From Sipunculus nudus (Eukaryota > Annelida > Sipuncula > Golfingiida > Sipunculidae): a DNA stretch of 64,000 nt. A program made the translations under genes and the position numbers. Location of the stretch: positions 30,993,519-31,057,518 of the forward strand of contig CM049306.1 in NCBI GenBank assembly GCA_026874595.1, written 5' to 3'. Below the pieces are notes generated by a model that was given only the letters and a program-made list of their open reading frames with translations, was not told the DNA's origin and did not search any database. This document shows positions 23,415-35,918 of this stretch, piece by piece. Each line of letters starts with the position of its first letter. Position 1 is the stretch's first letter.

Positions 23415-24490
23415 GCCTTTTATGAACAGTACTTCACGTAAACGTGTCATGAACAAAAATCGCCTTTGGCGCAAGTACCGTCGATTTCCTTACTGTATGA
23501 CTTGGGAAACCTACCGGAAGCAACGGAATAAGACTACCACTGCAAGGCGAGAAGCGATCAAAAACTACTTCAGTCAACGCACCACAAATGGACTAAAAAA
23601 ACGAACATTTTTGGGACACTATTAACCCATTCTTTACTAATAAAGGTTATAAACATCAATGTGACCTCATTAAGTGGCCAATATATGAATAATTTTATGT
23701 TGATATTGCTACACACATTGGAGTTTGTAAACCGGCTCCAGTTTCAGTGGCCATCTCTCCAATGGACATTGTTGACACCGCTATCAATTTTTTTTTTATA
23801 AAACATCCCAGTGTTTCCACATACCACTTTCCAGTAAAACTGATATCATTAATGATTTGCTTAAATGTAACAACTGTTTATCCTCGCATATTCAAACTGA
23901 TAATATATTCAAACTCTTATATTAATTAAATGCGAAGAAGGCTACAAGCCATAATGGAATTTTAGCTACACTGCTTAAAATTGGTGCTCCTGTAGAACAC
24001 AGACCATGCACTCACTTCTTTTTTTGATAAATGTATTGATGTCAGTACATTTCAAAGTGCATGTAAACTAGCAACAGTCTCACCAATCTTTAAAAAAGAA
24101 TGATCCACTTCAAAAGAAAACTTACAGCCCAGTTAGTGTTCTGAGCATCATAGCCAATATGAAAAGATTATAAATTCTCAGCTTGATGGTTTCCTTAACT
24201 GTAATACATCTGCTTTTAGATTAAACTATGGCTGTTAGATGTTTTTAGTAGATGCCATCGGTGAATGGAAATCACCTTTATATTATAACAAGCTAAATGG
24301 TGTGGTCCTAATGCATTCGATTGCATTCCGCACTCGCTGCTTATATGCACGCTCTATGCTTATGTTATGCATGAAGCAAGTCTTAAACTCTTGTTTAGCT
24401 ACTTACCTGATAAAGGTGTCCCACAGGGCTCAGTATAGGGGCCATCACCCTTTAATTTGTTTTTAAATGATATTTTTTGCTGTGATAATC
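23415..24490 (+). pseudogene. Decayed non-LTR retrotransposon, reverse transcriptase fragment
   Basis: Broken frames give familiar LINE phrases in the right order. A basic pre-RT segment lies at 23422-23625 (KNRLWRKYRRF ... TYRKQRNKTT ... AIKNYFSQ), then 'KKTYSPVSVLSIIANMKR' near 24120-24165, then the RT motif KGVPQGSV-stop-GP with NLFLNDIF near 24413-24478. Stops and frameshifts are frequent throughout. This is a dead CR1/Jockey-like element; the clade is not determined. Confidence 0.75.
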
Positions 24491-24639
24491 TGCTAATCTG
24501 CCAAAAGAAAACAATGATAATAAATATAAAACAGTAAAAGGCCATGTTGAAGTAACCAGTGGGTTCCTCGGTGCTCACGACATCATTCTTATACTGACTG
24601 ATGCAACAACCAGAAAATTCTTGTAAGGCCTAAGGAGAA

Positions 24640-26312
24640 CATTTATTTTTTAGTGGATAATTCTGCAAATAGTGAAACCAAAAAAAAAAAAACCGGCAAA
24701 CGTAGTGAGTTCTTTGACGATTGTGGCATCTTGGACAGTGCAAAATCGACCTCCCCATCAGGCATATATGTTCCAGGTGTTGACGGTTGCCTTACCAAGG
24801 TATATTTGAAAAATGGATTATACACCCTTCAAAAACAAGTTTACGGAAACGGACACATGTACTGCTGGAGCCACAACCAACAAAATGAAACATTTTTAAA
24901 GTTCATAGGTCACAAGCCTCTTTGAAATCATGCAAATCGTATAAAAGGAAAGTGACATGGTTCAGTGAGTACCTAAGAAACCTTGAAAAGAAATTAGGGG
25001 AAAAAGCTGTTTATGAATATGTTGGTGTTCATCAAGAAAACATATAACATGGGGGAAAAAGAAAAGTACACGGCCATATATCCGCTTCAAATCTGAACTC
25101 ATTTGTGAAATTTCGGAAAAAAGGATTGTGAAACCGCAGAATCTTAACTCGATTGAGTTGGGGATAACAACAGAGAAGAAACCATGACACCAATGGACTT
25201 CAAACAAAGCAGAAAAAGGTAGTATAGAGAAAAGAGGAAGGACAAAATAATCAGCATAACACATATCGCAACAATTTTTCAGAATTTTTTACAAGTGGAG
25301 AATCTAGTTCACACTCACCCATTTGTGTTCAGCGTGCTTCATAACAAAGGAACAGTTCCTACATTTGTTTGTTATGCAAATGAGTAAGTTTTGGACATTG
25401 CAAGATTTTGTATTGACGGACACAGTGTCCTTGGTTTTTGACAAGACATTTAATATGGGGGATGTATTTGCGACAGCAAGTGCATTTAAAAACAAGGCAG
25501 TTATCAACAGTGAAACAGGAAATCACCCATTTTTCGTTGGCCCGTGTTATGTTGCATGTGATTCCTCAATGAAGTCCTAAAAGTTCTTTTCGGTCAAATT
25601 TGTGATGCAGTCAAAGAACCCAACCAGATTACAAAAAAGATGGTGTTAGGCATGGATGATGGATAAGCGATGAGAAAAACAATTAGTGCCGTATTCCCAG
25701 AGGCAACTCAGGTGTTATGCACCGGCCACCTACGCCAGAATGTAGAGAGATATCTTGTAAATAAAATTGGCATTAAAGTCAAAGTCAAATAGAAGTATTG
25801 GTCAAAACTCTTTGGAGAAAACGGTCTATTATCATCAGAGAAAGAGTTAGTATTTGAAGAGAGGAAACAACAACTGCGAGAAAAGGCACCAGCATTCTTG
25901 AAATATCTGGAAGATAGATTATTCCCATTGCTATAAAATTATGTGGTCAAACCAGTACAAAGAGGTGCAATAGAACACAGTTTGACCAACAACAACTGTT
26001 AATCAATGAACAATGTACTAAAAAGTTCAATTGAACTAAAACTGCGAAACCTTCTCTACCTTGTAATCAAAATATTCTCAGTTGTTCAAAGACAGTACAT
26101 AGGCTTAGAAAGATCACTCATCGTAACAGGGAACTACCGTCTTGCAGAACCATTCAGACACCGCTCAATTGCCCCTGGTGTGTGGTCTACCAAATCTGCT
26201 GATGAACGAAAACATTTCTTCCATAAATTCCTAACAGACAAAATCAAACCCGAGAAATTTATAAGTTCAACAGATGGTAGCACACAAATGCCTACACCAA
26301 CAGGAGGTAAAT
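24640..26312 (+). pseudogene. Mutator-like (MULE) transposase pseudogene
   Basis: Several interrupted frames form a MULE-type transposase. Visible blocks are 'HPFVFSVLHNKG' and 'DIARFC' (25318-25412), 'DKTFNMGDVF' with 'ATASAFKNKAVI' (25440-25505; its Asp is the expected first catalytic residue), 'HPFFVGPCYV' (25525-25555), and 'GMDDG-stop-AMRKTISAVFP' followed by 'ATQVLCTGHLRQNVERYL' (25649-25755). In the TDGE-like motif the Glu codon has become TAA. Further stops occur at about 25790, 25935 and 26000, so it cannot make an active protein. Its terminal repeats were not identified. Confidence 0.82.
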
Positions 26313-26377
26313 AAACAAGACAGCTAAAACGAGAAGCCAGTGAAAGGACACGAACAACAAAAAGACAGACTATTCCC

Positions 26378-26449
26378 ATAGACTGATCTGGTTGACATGT
26401 GCACAAACTCTGTTGGATTTCTACTAACATATATCTATATTTAATACCA

Positions 26450-26509
<60 letters not shown>

Positions 26510-27357
26510 GGATAGATATTCCCTTAGACAGTTGTACAATACACAGAACATATTAATACATATTATTTATGTATAATGTAATATATATTGATTGGATATT
26601 TATTTTCCACAATTATTTTTCATTCAATTTAGGTACCCTCTGTATAACCAGAAATTTGCTTTGAAATTCTACCTAGGAAATTGACCAAGACGTACATCAT
26701 GCTGAAAGGTCAAGGTTATGGCCAAGCAGGTAGTTGAGACTTGTTTGCCGCACAAGTTTCAATTAGAATTAGATTGTTTGTTTGGTTAATATGACTTATT
26801 AAGTATCAGAATCAGATAAATATATATTCGATCAGTTATGCAAAAATGTAACCAATTAAATCCTTTTTTATATGTTTATATTCCTGCTCACAGTTCTGTT
26901 GAGCTTAGTTTTAGCTTTCAATTTTTCTGTAGTTTTTGTAAATATGCTTAAAGATAGATATTTTCTATAGCTTTCCAAATATACAGATCGCTTTAGGTAG
27001 ATGGTGTTAAATATCTAAACACCTTAATTGCCAGTAACATATGTATATTTGTTTTCCCTAGGCAAATTTTCTGACGTGCTTAGTTCTGTTGTGTAGGTTG
27101 TATATATAGATAGATGTTCTCCAAGACAGCTGTACAAGTATTCAAAATATTAATACATATATATAATATAATTTATATAATGTCTATTATATATAATATA
27201 TATATATGTCTAGAGAACTTTTTACATAGTTTAACTTAATTAATTTTTTATTCAAGTTAATTTAATTAAAAAATTGAAATAAAAGCGATATTTAATTCTT
27301 CTGTTGATTCTCTTATTTATTTTAATACTTATCGGAGCAAAGAAGGGGCGGAGGTTA
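26378..27357 (+). repeat. Left LTR-like direct repeat around the LINE
   Basis: This begins ATAGACTGATCTGGTTGAC and ends AAGAAGGGGCGGAGGTTA. The right-hand repeat (33284-34575) has the same two termini. Internally it is a tandem of about 595-bp units ('gatagatattc...agacagttgtacaa' at 26509 and 27106). A (TA)n tract lies at about 26452-26502. Confidence 0.75.
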
Positions 27358-27766
27358 AAAACCCTCGGTATGGAGCGCTTCGGGGTGATATGGCTTTTTG
27401 TGCTCTCTGTAATCACCTGATGTTTTCGTGGAATTTAAGGATATATGTTCGTTATTTTTTGCATGGACATCTATCGATATCTCCCCTGTGCGGATAGTGA
27501 ATTTGGAGAGAAAACGCACAGTGTGTAAGTACATATTTTCATCCTAAACTTTTAAAAGAAACTGCCAGGCAAAACGGACAGTCCCGCTATGTGTACTGAA
27601 CCATGACTCTCTGCAGGTGGCCATGCAGATTATGTAATTATGCCTGATATACAATAAACAGTTATTCAACCTACGTGTTTATAAGTGCAATTGAAGTATA
27701 GTCAACATAGCCACAAGATCAGTTGCAACGCTGATAGCGGAGTCACTGGACATTCTTAATGATGAC

Positions 27767-29086
27767 ATGCTGATATCAGATCCCATCGACACCCCTCTGG
27801 ATGAAAACTCTACGACCAGCCATTATGTAACCCCCAATGTGCCCGTTACAGATCCAATGGGACAACAGGTGTTTTCCCGCTTGGAAAGTACAGTTCTCAA
27901 TGGCGTTGACAACTGTCCAAAAGAGACGTTTATTCAAAAGCTCTATGATAAAACATTACATCTAGACGTAGATATTGCTAGCGTCCGTCATGATTTGTAT
28001 AATTTTGAGGTGACACTGCCATGTTTCCCCGGTGGTAACCTTATTAAACGTATGCAACCAAGAAATAATTCCAGGTATGACTATATGATGAAACTGGCAA
28101 AGGACTGTTTTACCCTTTTTCATTTTATAAAGGGTAGATCACCTGATGACGTTAAGGAGGTCCTTAGTGGTTACAATCAGAGTCGCTTTAAGAGCGTTCT
28201 AGGAACTGCAATTTGATAGGTCCATGCGCATGCACTATGACGAATCCATTACCAATGTCAAGGACGACATTGTAATGTAAACAAAAAAACCTTGCACATA
28301 TAAAAAAAACTAGTGATGCGAGAAATGGATACAGCGAGTCTCAAATTACTATACTAAAGAATGAAATTGCTGCTGCAAGTAAGGAAATGACAGATTTTAA
28401 ATCTGAATATGAGAGTATGATGCGAGAAATTAAGGAATCGATAGCATCGATCTGGTTAGCGATTGAGAGTCAAAAGTATGATATCAATACAATAAAAAGA
28501 GAGCGTCATGACTTGAAGGAAATCCGGACTATGGTGAATGATAAGGAAAACCAGATGAAAAAAATATCAGAAAATGTGTCATCTATGAGCAGATCTATAA
28601 CTGGTCTGAGGTCAGATATCTGGGATCTAGCGCACTCAGCAACAAGTATCAAACAGCAGCACTGCGGCAAACGTGGTCCAAAACAGCGTTACTAGACGTT
28701 ATAGTGAAGGATCTAATAAAGCGAAAAGTACGGTATCTAATTCACACTGTGCATCCAGGCGTCATAGTGTTGGCTCAGTACCATCAGTAACAGACATGCC
28801 CTGCGATCTTAGATACAATCCTTCAATCGATATAAGAGAAATCCAGCGCACTAATACAAGGACCTTTCGGTCAACTGCTCAGACATCTGCTCTGTCGGAA
28901 GATTGGGAACCTGCGGATACGGGCTGTGCGTCACCTCCACTTGTATCGCGCCATAATCAATCAGTGCATAATTTGGATCTGAATGAACAAACAAAAACAC
29001 CGGTGCGTATCCAGTCTAGAGAAAGCAAAGGTGCACATCAAGAGTTTAACATAGGAAACATTCATGTAAACGTCAATAGAGAATAA
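27767..29086 (+). pseudogene. LINE ORF1, broken (coiled-coil protein)
   Basis: Three frames continue one another. 27767-28216 is a 149-residue N-terminal part with no domain I recognise. 28387-28695 is a Lys/Glu-rich helix with heptad-like spacing (KSEYESMMREIKES ... LKEIRTMVNDKENQMKK), a likely trimerising coiled coil. 28673-29086 is a basic Ser/Arg-rich tail. LINE ORF1 proteins bind the element RNA; the position just before the endonuclease supports this reading. Confidence 0.65.
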
Positions 29087-29439
29087 TTTCTCAGCTATCT
29101 GACATCGCGTAAAAATATATGTCGCTGATTTTAAGCTGCTGAGAAATTCTAAGAATCCAGAGGTAACAGCTAGGATGCTACCCACGTGTCCACAGTGTAA
29201 GCGGTCCTGCCATTCGTAAGAGGGGATTTTGGCCACCGAATGTTTATCAACGACCATGGCAAAATAGGAACAAAGAACAGCTATGGAATGAACAGACAAG
29301 AATCTTTCGCTCAAATACATATTCAAGTCCACAAACCTTATCATAAAAAATGTGCACTCTTTGGATAAAGCAATCTTTCTTCTCTTTTATATGTGCCTTA
29401 ATTGTGTGTCTCGTATCCTTTTCAAGTATGGTCAGTATA

Positions 29440-30240
29440 CACAGAAATTCCAAATTAATATTGGCTCATTTAATGTTAGAGGGGTTATGCCCAGTACACA
29501 TTATCTGTGCCATATACTAGACATGTATTATTAAGTCTCGTGTTTTATTGCTGAGCATCGGTTATATCCAGACACATTTTCTTATTTGTCGTCCATACAC
29601 GGTGATTATCTATGCCAGTCAAGTTACTGACAGCACGTTAAATCCTTACAAAGCATTCAGACGAAGCAAAGGTGGTGTTGCATTTTTGTATCTTCCTGGA
29701 GTAATGCCAATATTAGACATTGATAATGATCGGTGTCCATGTTACATTAGCGAATAACTCTATTATAGTGATATTTGGAGCTTATCTACCTAGCAGTAAT
29801 CACAGTATATCAGAGCTTAGATCCATCGTTGATAGGTTACATGAGTTATTATATGAATATGGAACGCAGGGTGAAGTTATCTTGTTAGGGGACTTCAACT
29901 GTTAACTTACTGACTCAAGGCTAAATGTAGTCGAGAAATGTATTTCTCAACGTGGACTTTACCTACAAAACCTGCTTGACAGAACTGGCTTAATGTCTTA
30001 TCTATTGACTGTTTGTGTGATGGACCCCTTTACTCATACTGTCCGCATGAAAATGATTCACATAGATCTTTGATAGATCATATACTAATCCCCAAGTTGT
30101 TCTTACAACATGTAAATTGGTTTAAAATTTTGGACGACCATCACACTAATGTTTCAGACCATCTGCCATTAGTCATGTCTCTCACACTTTGCGTTGAAAA
30201 AATAAGTCGAGCAATAAATACCCGTATTATCCTTACCTGG
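29440..30240 (+). pseudogene. LINE apurinic-type endonuclease, broken
   Basis: APE motifs are visible across three frames: NIGSFNVRG (29457), 'AEHRLYPD' in an alternative frame (29550), IIVIFGAYLPSS (29764), VILLGDFNC (29876-29902) and, at the end, SLIDHILI ... VSDHLPLVMSL (30065-30190). GDFN and SDH are the catalytic blocks. Stop codons follow GDFNC and occur in between. Confidence 0.8.
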
Positions 30241-31041
30241 AAAAAAGCTTAACACTGATGATCTGAACAGGACATATAATATTCCTTTAGGAGAAGTCTT
30301 TAATTTTAACGTGTCCGTTATTACAATGATATTGACCAGTACTATCATGAAATTGTTAATACGGTTCTTTCGTGTGCGAACAAATCTATACTCAGGAGAA
30401 AAATTTCGTCCCTAATATTCGGCCCAGTTGGAAATTGGATTTAAAGCCGTGGCATGATGAGATGTGGAATCGGCGTCGACTCTGGATAGCCCAGGGTCGA
30501 CCCAGAGGTGCTAATGCGCCTTCGTATCTTAACTATAAGAAAGCAAAATGTGCATTTAGGCGTAAAATGGGGACCTATCAAGAAGTCAGAGAGCGTGAAC
30601 TCTTTGAGGAATTTGATGATATGTCTGACTTAGATGTATATAAATTTTGGTCTTTATTACGCAAAAGGAGATGCCAATATATAGGAAGTGCTCAAACTTG
30701 TATAAGATGTAAATAGACCATGCTAAGTGGTGATAATAATATTTGCGAAGGCTGGGCCAGTTATTTTCAGAGTTGTACAGTGATGAGGAGAAGGAGAACT
30801 ATGACGAAGACTTCAAATCTAACATTATGGAGGGGCTTGCTGGATGTAAACGTTTAAGCGAAAGCAACAAGGTTTCTGTTCTTGATGAGATAATAACGGA
30901 CTCTGAACTGACACGTGCTTTAAGACGATTAAAAAAAAGGGAAGGCGGCAGGTCATGATAACGTATCCGTCGAACACATAATACATGGGGTTCAGGAACT
31001 TTATAAACATCTTGTGTGTTTGTACAACTTAATTTTGTTAA

Positions 31042-31589
31042 GTGGACGAGATGAATTTTGGTTTAGTTTTTACCATATTGAAACATCGATTGAAAGACAA
31101 ATCTAACCCAGATAACTATAGGGGTATCACTCTACTTCCTTGTTTGTATAAACTGCTGAGAGTTAATATTTTGAATAGAATTGAAAACTTTATACACTAT
31201 AAAGGTATGTCTTTTCCAGATATTATGCAAGGGGCATTTCAAACAACACTTGGGGCCTTAAATACTTCTTTAACCAACTTGAATGTGTGTGCAACAATTT
31301 GGAACGTGGCTCTCGCGTTTATGCCTGCTTTCTTGATAGTGCGAAAGCTTTTGACTGCGTATGGCAGGACTATTTGTTAAACTCTATGATTTTGGTGTAG
31401 CCGGGGCCATATGGCAACTACTTTGGAATATTTATTTTAATATGACCTATATATTATAATATATAATATATTAAACCTTTCAATGTTCGCCGTTCTGTTC
31501 GCCAAGGCGTAGTTTTATCGCCATGGTTATATCTTTTGTTTATTAACGATCTCTTGGTCAAACTGCGCCACTGTGGCCATGGGGCTCAT

Positions 31590-31665
<76 letters not shown>

Positions 31666-31702
31666 CTCCCACTCAAGCAGATGACGTGGCCATGGGGCTC
31701 AT

Positions 31703-31794
<92 letters not shown>

Positions 31795-32090
31795 CTCCCA
31801 CTCAAGCAGATGACGTGGCGTTACTCTCTTTAACTCTAGCTGGACTACAAAACATGGTCATCATATATGCTACGATTATGCGTGTATGAGGCGGTTCTCA
31901 TATAATGTTAATAAAAGCGCTGTTTTATCGTTTCGAGAATCCTTACACACATTCCGACACAACCTTAACAGAAGAATATGGAAAAATGGTCCAGGCTAAA
32001 TCCCAGTGACTCTTCAAATAAAACATCTGGGATCCATTATTATTTCTGCAATGTCACAAGGGCGCCGTATAAAAGATGCGTGTGTTAAAG
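31042..32090 (+). pseudogene. LINE reverse transcriptase, broken
   Basis: RT blocks seen are 'NPDNYRGITLLPCLYKLL' (31105-31160), 'SVRQGVVLSPWLYLLFIND' (31490-31550) and, after a microsatellite duplication, 'QADDVALLSLTLAGLQ' (31805-31850). The catalytic ADD is still readable but its reading frame is separated from the upstream blocks by the inserted (AAT)n(TA)n sequence. Confidence 0.8.
31573..31815 (+). repeat. Tandem duplication with (AAT)n(TA)n at the RT active site
   Basis: 'tggccatggggctcatatta', (AAT)n, (TA)n and 'atctcccactcaagcagatgacg' are present twice in succession (31573-31686 and 31687-31815). The second copy has the longer (TA)n. The duplicated segment includes the codons for the catalytic ADD. 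Confidence 0.9.
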
Positions 32091-33283
32091 GTAAAGGGGC
32101 GTTTATATGTCACTGGCTGGCGGTGGTGTTCGGCCACGGGGCCTGAACCCATCTACCGTCTGTTAAATATATAAGGCAATCGTGCTTCCACGTGTTTTGT
32201 ATGCTTCGAAGCTTTGGCATCCAATCACGCTTAACGACATGGTTAGCCTTGAGCGAATGCATCGATGGTGTATTAAAATAGCCCAAGGATTGCCGCGGAG
32301 GACGCGATCTGATATAGCAATGAGTTTACTAGGGATACCACGACTAGAGGCGTTCATAGATAGGATGAAGTTATTAATTTTCGGCAGGCTTATCCGAAAA
32401 GAAGCAGGTATAGTAAGCTTCCGTGTCCTTTTGGCCCGACTTTCCAGCTGCATCTCTCGACAAAGTTGGTCCCCCTTAGTGGTTTATGGTTCTGAGAATT
32501 GTTTCCTCTTACATAAGTATGATCTGCTCACTAAGTATTTTTTAGACTTTTTCCACACAAATTTCCCAGGGAAAAGACAATGGACAAATACTGTTACCTT
32601 ACAATTGTTCAATACGAGCAGACACAATTCTCTCTCCGCACACAAAATGACTGAATTGCCAATGTTTATGCAAATCAAGCCTGAATGTTTCATGTGTAGC
32701 TGCTGGTGGGAATGTGCGAAAGCTGTACCCACCTCATTACCTATAAGATAATGTATATGGTAAAACTTTTAGCAGCATACGTTATGTTATTATCTGGCAA
32801 TGAAATGCTTTGTCATCTGTATGGTAAACTTTATAATCATCCAGTTTATCAGGTGATCTTGACATGTGATGCAACTTAGTCAGCCAGAGAACAATTTTGG
32901 TCAGTTATTAATGACCGTATGGATATTCATTTTCCTGCTTTTCTCAGTAATCTTGACGATAATGAACTTGTACAAATAATCCTTGGAAAACAAACAGATT
33001 GTTTATCTTATTACGACCATATGTTTTAAATGTACACATGTGCTATGTTTGGCCAAGGTATAAAGTATTTCCTTGATCAACTATGTAACCGGAATCATGC
33101 GTTTGGCTTAAAAAGCATTATTTTACTAACTGTATCTACTTTGCATAACTTACTAGAACAATATGACCCTCTGTATAGCTTTTTAATATTTTCCATGATG
33201 TTGCATGTTCTTTATTTTTTGTTTTCTTTTTCAACTCAGATTGATTGTACACTCTTCCAATAAAGATTATCAATCAATCAATC

Positions 33284-34336
33284 ATAGACTGGCCTGATTG
33301 ACAAGTGCACTATCTCTGTTGGATTTCTACGAACTTATATCTAATACTTATATATAATACCAGTATTAATATTATACATATTGCTGGAATATATGTGTTT
33401 ATTTGGTGGGACAATTGTGTTCCGCATTTATCGTTCAATCAATGTAGGTAATTCTGTGTTGTGCTTATATTTCTGCTTACAGTTCAGTTGTGCTTAGTTC
33501 TGTCTTTCTTTTTTTCTGTAGCTTTTACATACGTATAAAAATAGATATTCTCTATAGCTGTCCACATATACAGATCACTTTTTGAAAGATGGTGGTAAAT
33601 ATACCAAATCACCATGCTGATAACATATGTACATTTATTTTCCATAAACTAATTTTCTGTCATGCATTAATATCTAGTATTAGGCCTGTTCTAAAGGTTG
33701 TATATGGATAGATATTCTCTAAGACAGTTGTACAATATACAAAACATATTAATACATATTATATATGTATAATGTAATATATATTGGTTGGAAAAATTAT
33801 TTTCCACAATTATTTTTCATTCAATTTAGGTACCCTCTGTATAACTATGAAATTCGCTTCGGAATTATACCTAGAAAATTGACCAAGATGTACATCATGC
33901 TGAAGGATCAAGTTAATGGCCAAGTAGTGTTTGCCGCACAAGTTTCAATTAGAATTAGGAGGTTTGTTTGGTTATTATGACTTATTAAGTGTCAGATCAA
34001 TATATATTTGATCAGTTATGCAAAAATGTAGCCAATTAAATCCTGTGTTATATGTTTATATTTCTGCATATATATATACAGTTCTGCTGAGCTTAGTTCT
34101 AGCTTTCAATTTTTCTGTAGTTTTTGTGTATATGGTTAATGATAGATATTCTCTATAGCTTGCCAAATACTAGTATACAGATCGCTTAAGGTAGATAGTG
34201 TTAAATATCCAAACACATTGCTAATAACATATGTATATTTGTTTTCCCTAGGCATATTTTCGGACGTGCTTAGTTCTGTTGCATGTGTAGGTTATATATA
34301 TAGATAGATGATCTCCAAGACAGCTGTACAAGTATT

Positions 34337-34392
<56 letters not shown>

Positions 34393-34575
34393 TAATATCT
34401 ATAATATATATAATATATTTATGTATATAGAGAACTTTTTTCATAGTTTACACTAAATTAGTTTTTTATTCAAGTTCATTTAAATCAAAAATTGAAATAA
34501 AGGCGATATTTAATTCTTCTGTTGTTTCTCTTATTTATTTTAATACTTATCTGTGCAAAGAAGGGGCGGAGGTTA
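33284..34575 (+). repeat. Right LTR-like direct repeat around the LINE
   Basis: It begins ATAGACTGGCCTGATTGAC directly after the LINE (TCAA)n tail and ends AAGAAGGGGCGGAGGTTA, the same ends as 26378-27357. It is longer (1292 against 980 bp) because it holds about two instead of 1.6 of the roughly 595-bp internal units. A (TA)n tract is at about 34340-34385. Confidence 0.75.
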
Positions 34576-34865
34576 ATTGTATCCAAGGGAGAAGAATAGG
34601 AACATGCAGTAGTGAAGTAACTAATTAAGTTCCACTGTATACCTTTTTTGATAAAACATGCAAGATTTTGGTATTCATATTAAATTATTAATTATTATGC
34701 CCTACATGTTATATTTTCATGATATATATATATGTATTAAAAATGCTGAGTATGTTCTTAATTTGAGTGAAATTCTGATATTATCCTGTAAGTTTTGGTC
34801 AGTTCCTGTAATTCAAACTCAGTTGCGTTCAGTTCCGGTATATTCCGGTCAGTTCCTGAAAAAAA

Positions 34866-35918
34866 GTCGAACCCTACCTGAAGGGTCACTGTTTAACTAT
34901 GCAGATAATAACATTATTTCTGTTATTGCTGGTTCTATAAAAGAAGTCAACCTAATTTAGTTAGAGAGTCAGCCAATGCTTTCAGATGGTTTGAAGATAA
35001 TCTAATGGAAGCTAACGCTGATTTATTTGAAACAAGTTTCTTTGAACGATTCCCAACTAAGGGATAAAATTGGGTCTGAAGTTAACGGTATAGAAAAATC
35101 TGTGCAGAATATTGTGTTAAGCTTTTAGTTGGCAATGTTGACACTGATTTAAATTTTAAAAAGTATGTAGAAAAGCTGGAGTGCAGTTAAATGGACTCCT
35201 TGGAATCAGCAAATTTCTTGATACAAAGTCAAAATTAGCAGCTGTCCGCTCTTTTGTAAATTCATATTTTAATTATTGCCCGCTCTTTTGTCCGGTAAGA
35301 TGTAGACAAAACCTAGAATCTGTATTGAAAAGGGCTTTGAGATGTGTTTTATATGATAAGTTATCAGATTATTCAGTTCCATTAGATAAAGCAAATATGT
35401 GTAGTCTTGAGGTAACTCGGGTGTAAGGAATTACGGCAGAGGTATATAAGACATCACATGGATTAAATGTCGCTTACAAGGATAAATATATTATAGTAAA
35501 CAATAGTAGATACAACACCAGGCAAAAATTATGTTACCTTTTGTAAACACCACCAAATATGGTAAACATACTTTTTCTTTTGTTGCTCCAAAAAATCTGT
35601 AATAGATTCCCTACGGATATAAGGGAAAACCCCTCCTTGAGCTTTTTAAACGTGATATAAAAAATGGCAGTTTGATATTAAAGCTTTTTAGATTATATGC
35701 ATAATCTTTTGTGTTTTATATTAGTCTCTCGTGGAATAATTTCTTATGGATGATCTCTTATTTTAGTATCTCTACTATATAATTTATTCGCTATAATTTT
35801 TATATTTATATATTTGTATCAATGATAATAGTGACAGAAGTCAGTAATAAAATCTTAAGGCTAATGTTGTGCTGTTCGTAAACATTGGCCTAAAATAAAA
35901 CATGTATTGTATTGTACT
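34866..35918 (+). pseudogene. LINE 3' fragment
   Basis: Broken RT and post-RT sequence runs as follows: LFNYADNNIISVIAGS (34892-34940; YADD changed to YADN), then GISKFLDTKSKLAAVRSFVN (35203-35262) and 'YCPLFCPVRCRQNLESVLKR' (35274-35333). After it comes the typical 'SRYNTR ... NRFPTDIREN' ending near 35500-35630. The 3' end is AATAAAACATG followed by (TATTG)n at 35895-35918. It is a different family from the 27-33 kb LINE. Confidence 0.75.

Larger units (their letters stand above)
27358..33283 (+). mobile_element. Near full-length but dead APE-type LINE
   Basis: This 5.9-kb non-LTR retrotransposon reads 5' UTR, ORF1 (27767-29086), AP-type endonuclease (29440-30240), linker (30372-30958), reverse transcriptase (31042-32090) and C-terminal region (32176-33010). 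A 3' end with AATAAAG and (TCAA)n lies at 33259-33283. Every ORF is broken by frameshifts or stops. It starts exactly where one co-terminal repeat ends and stops exactly where the other begins. RT motifs (SVRQGVVLSPWLYLLFIND, then ADDVALLSLTLAGLQ) resemble LINEs I associate with bivalve genomes; the clade is not assigned. Confidence 0.85.
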
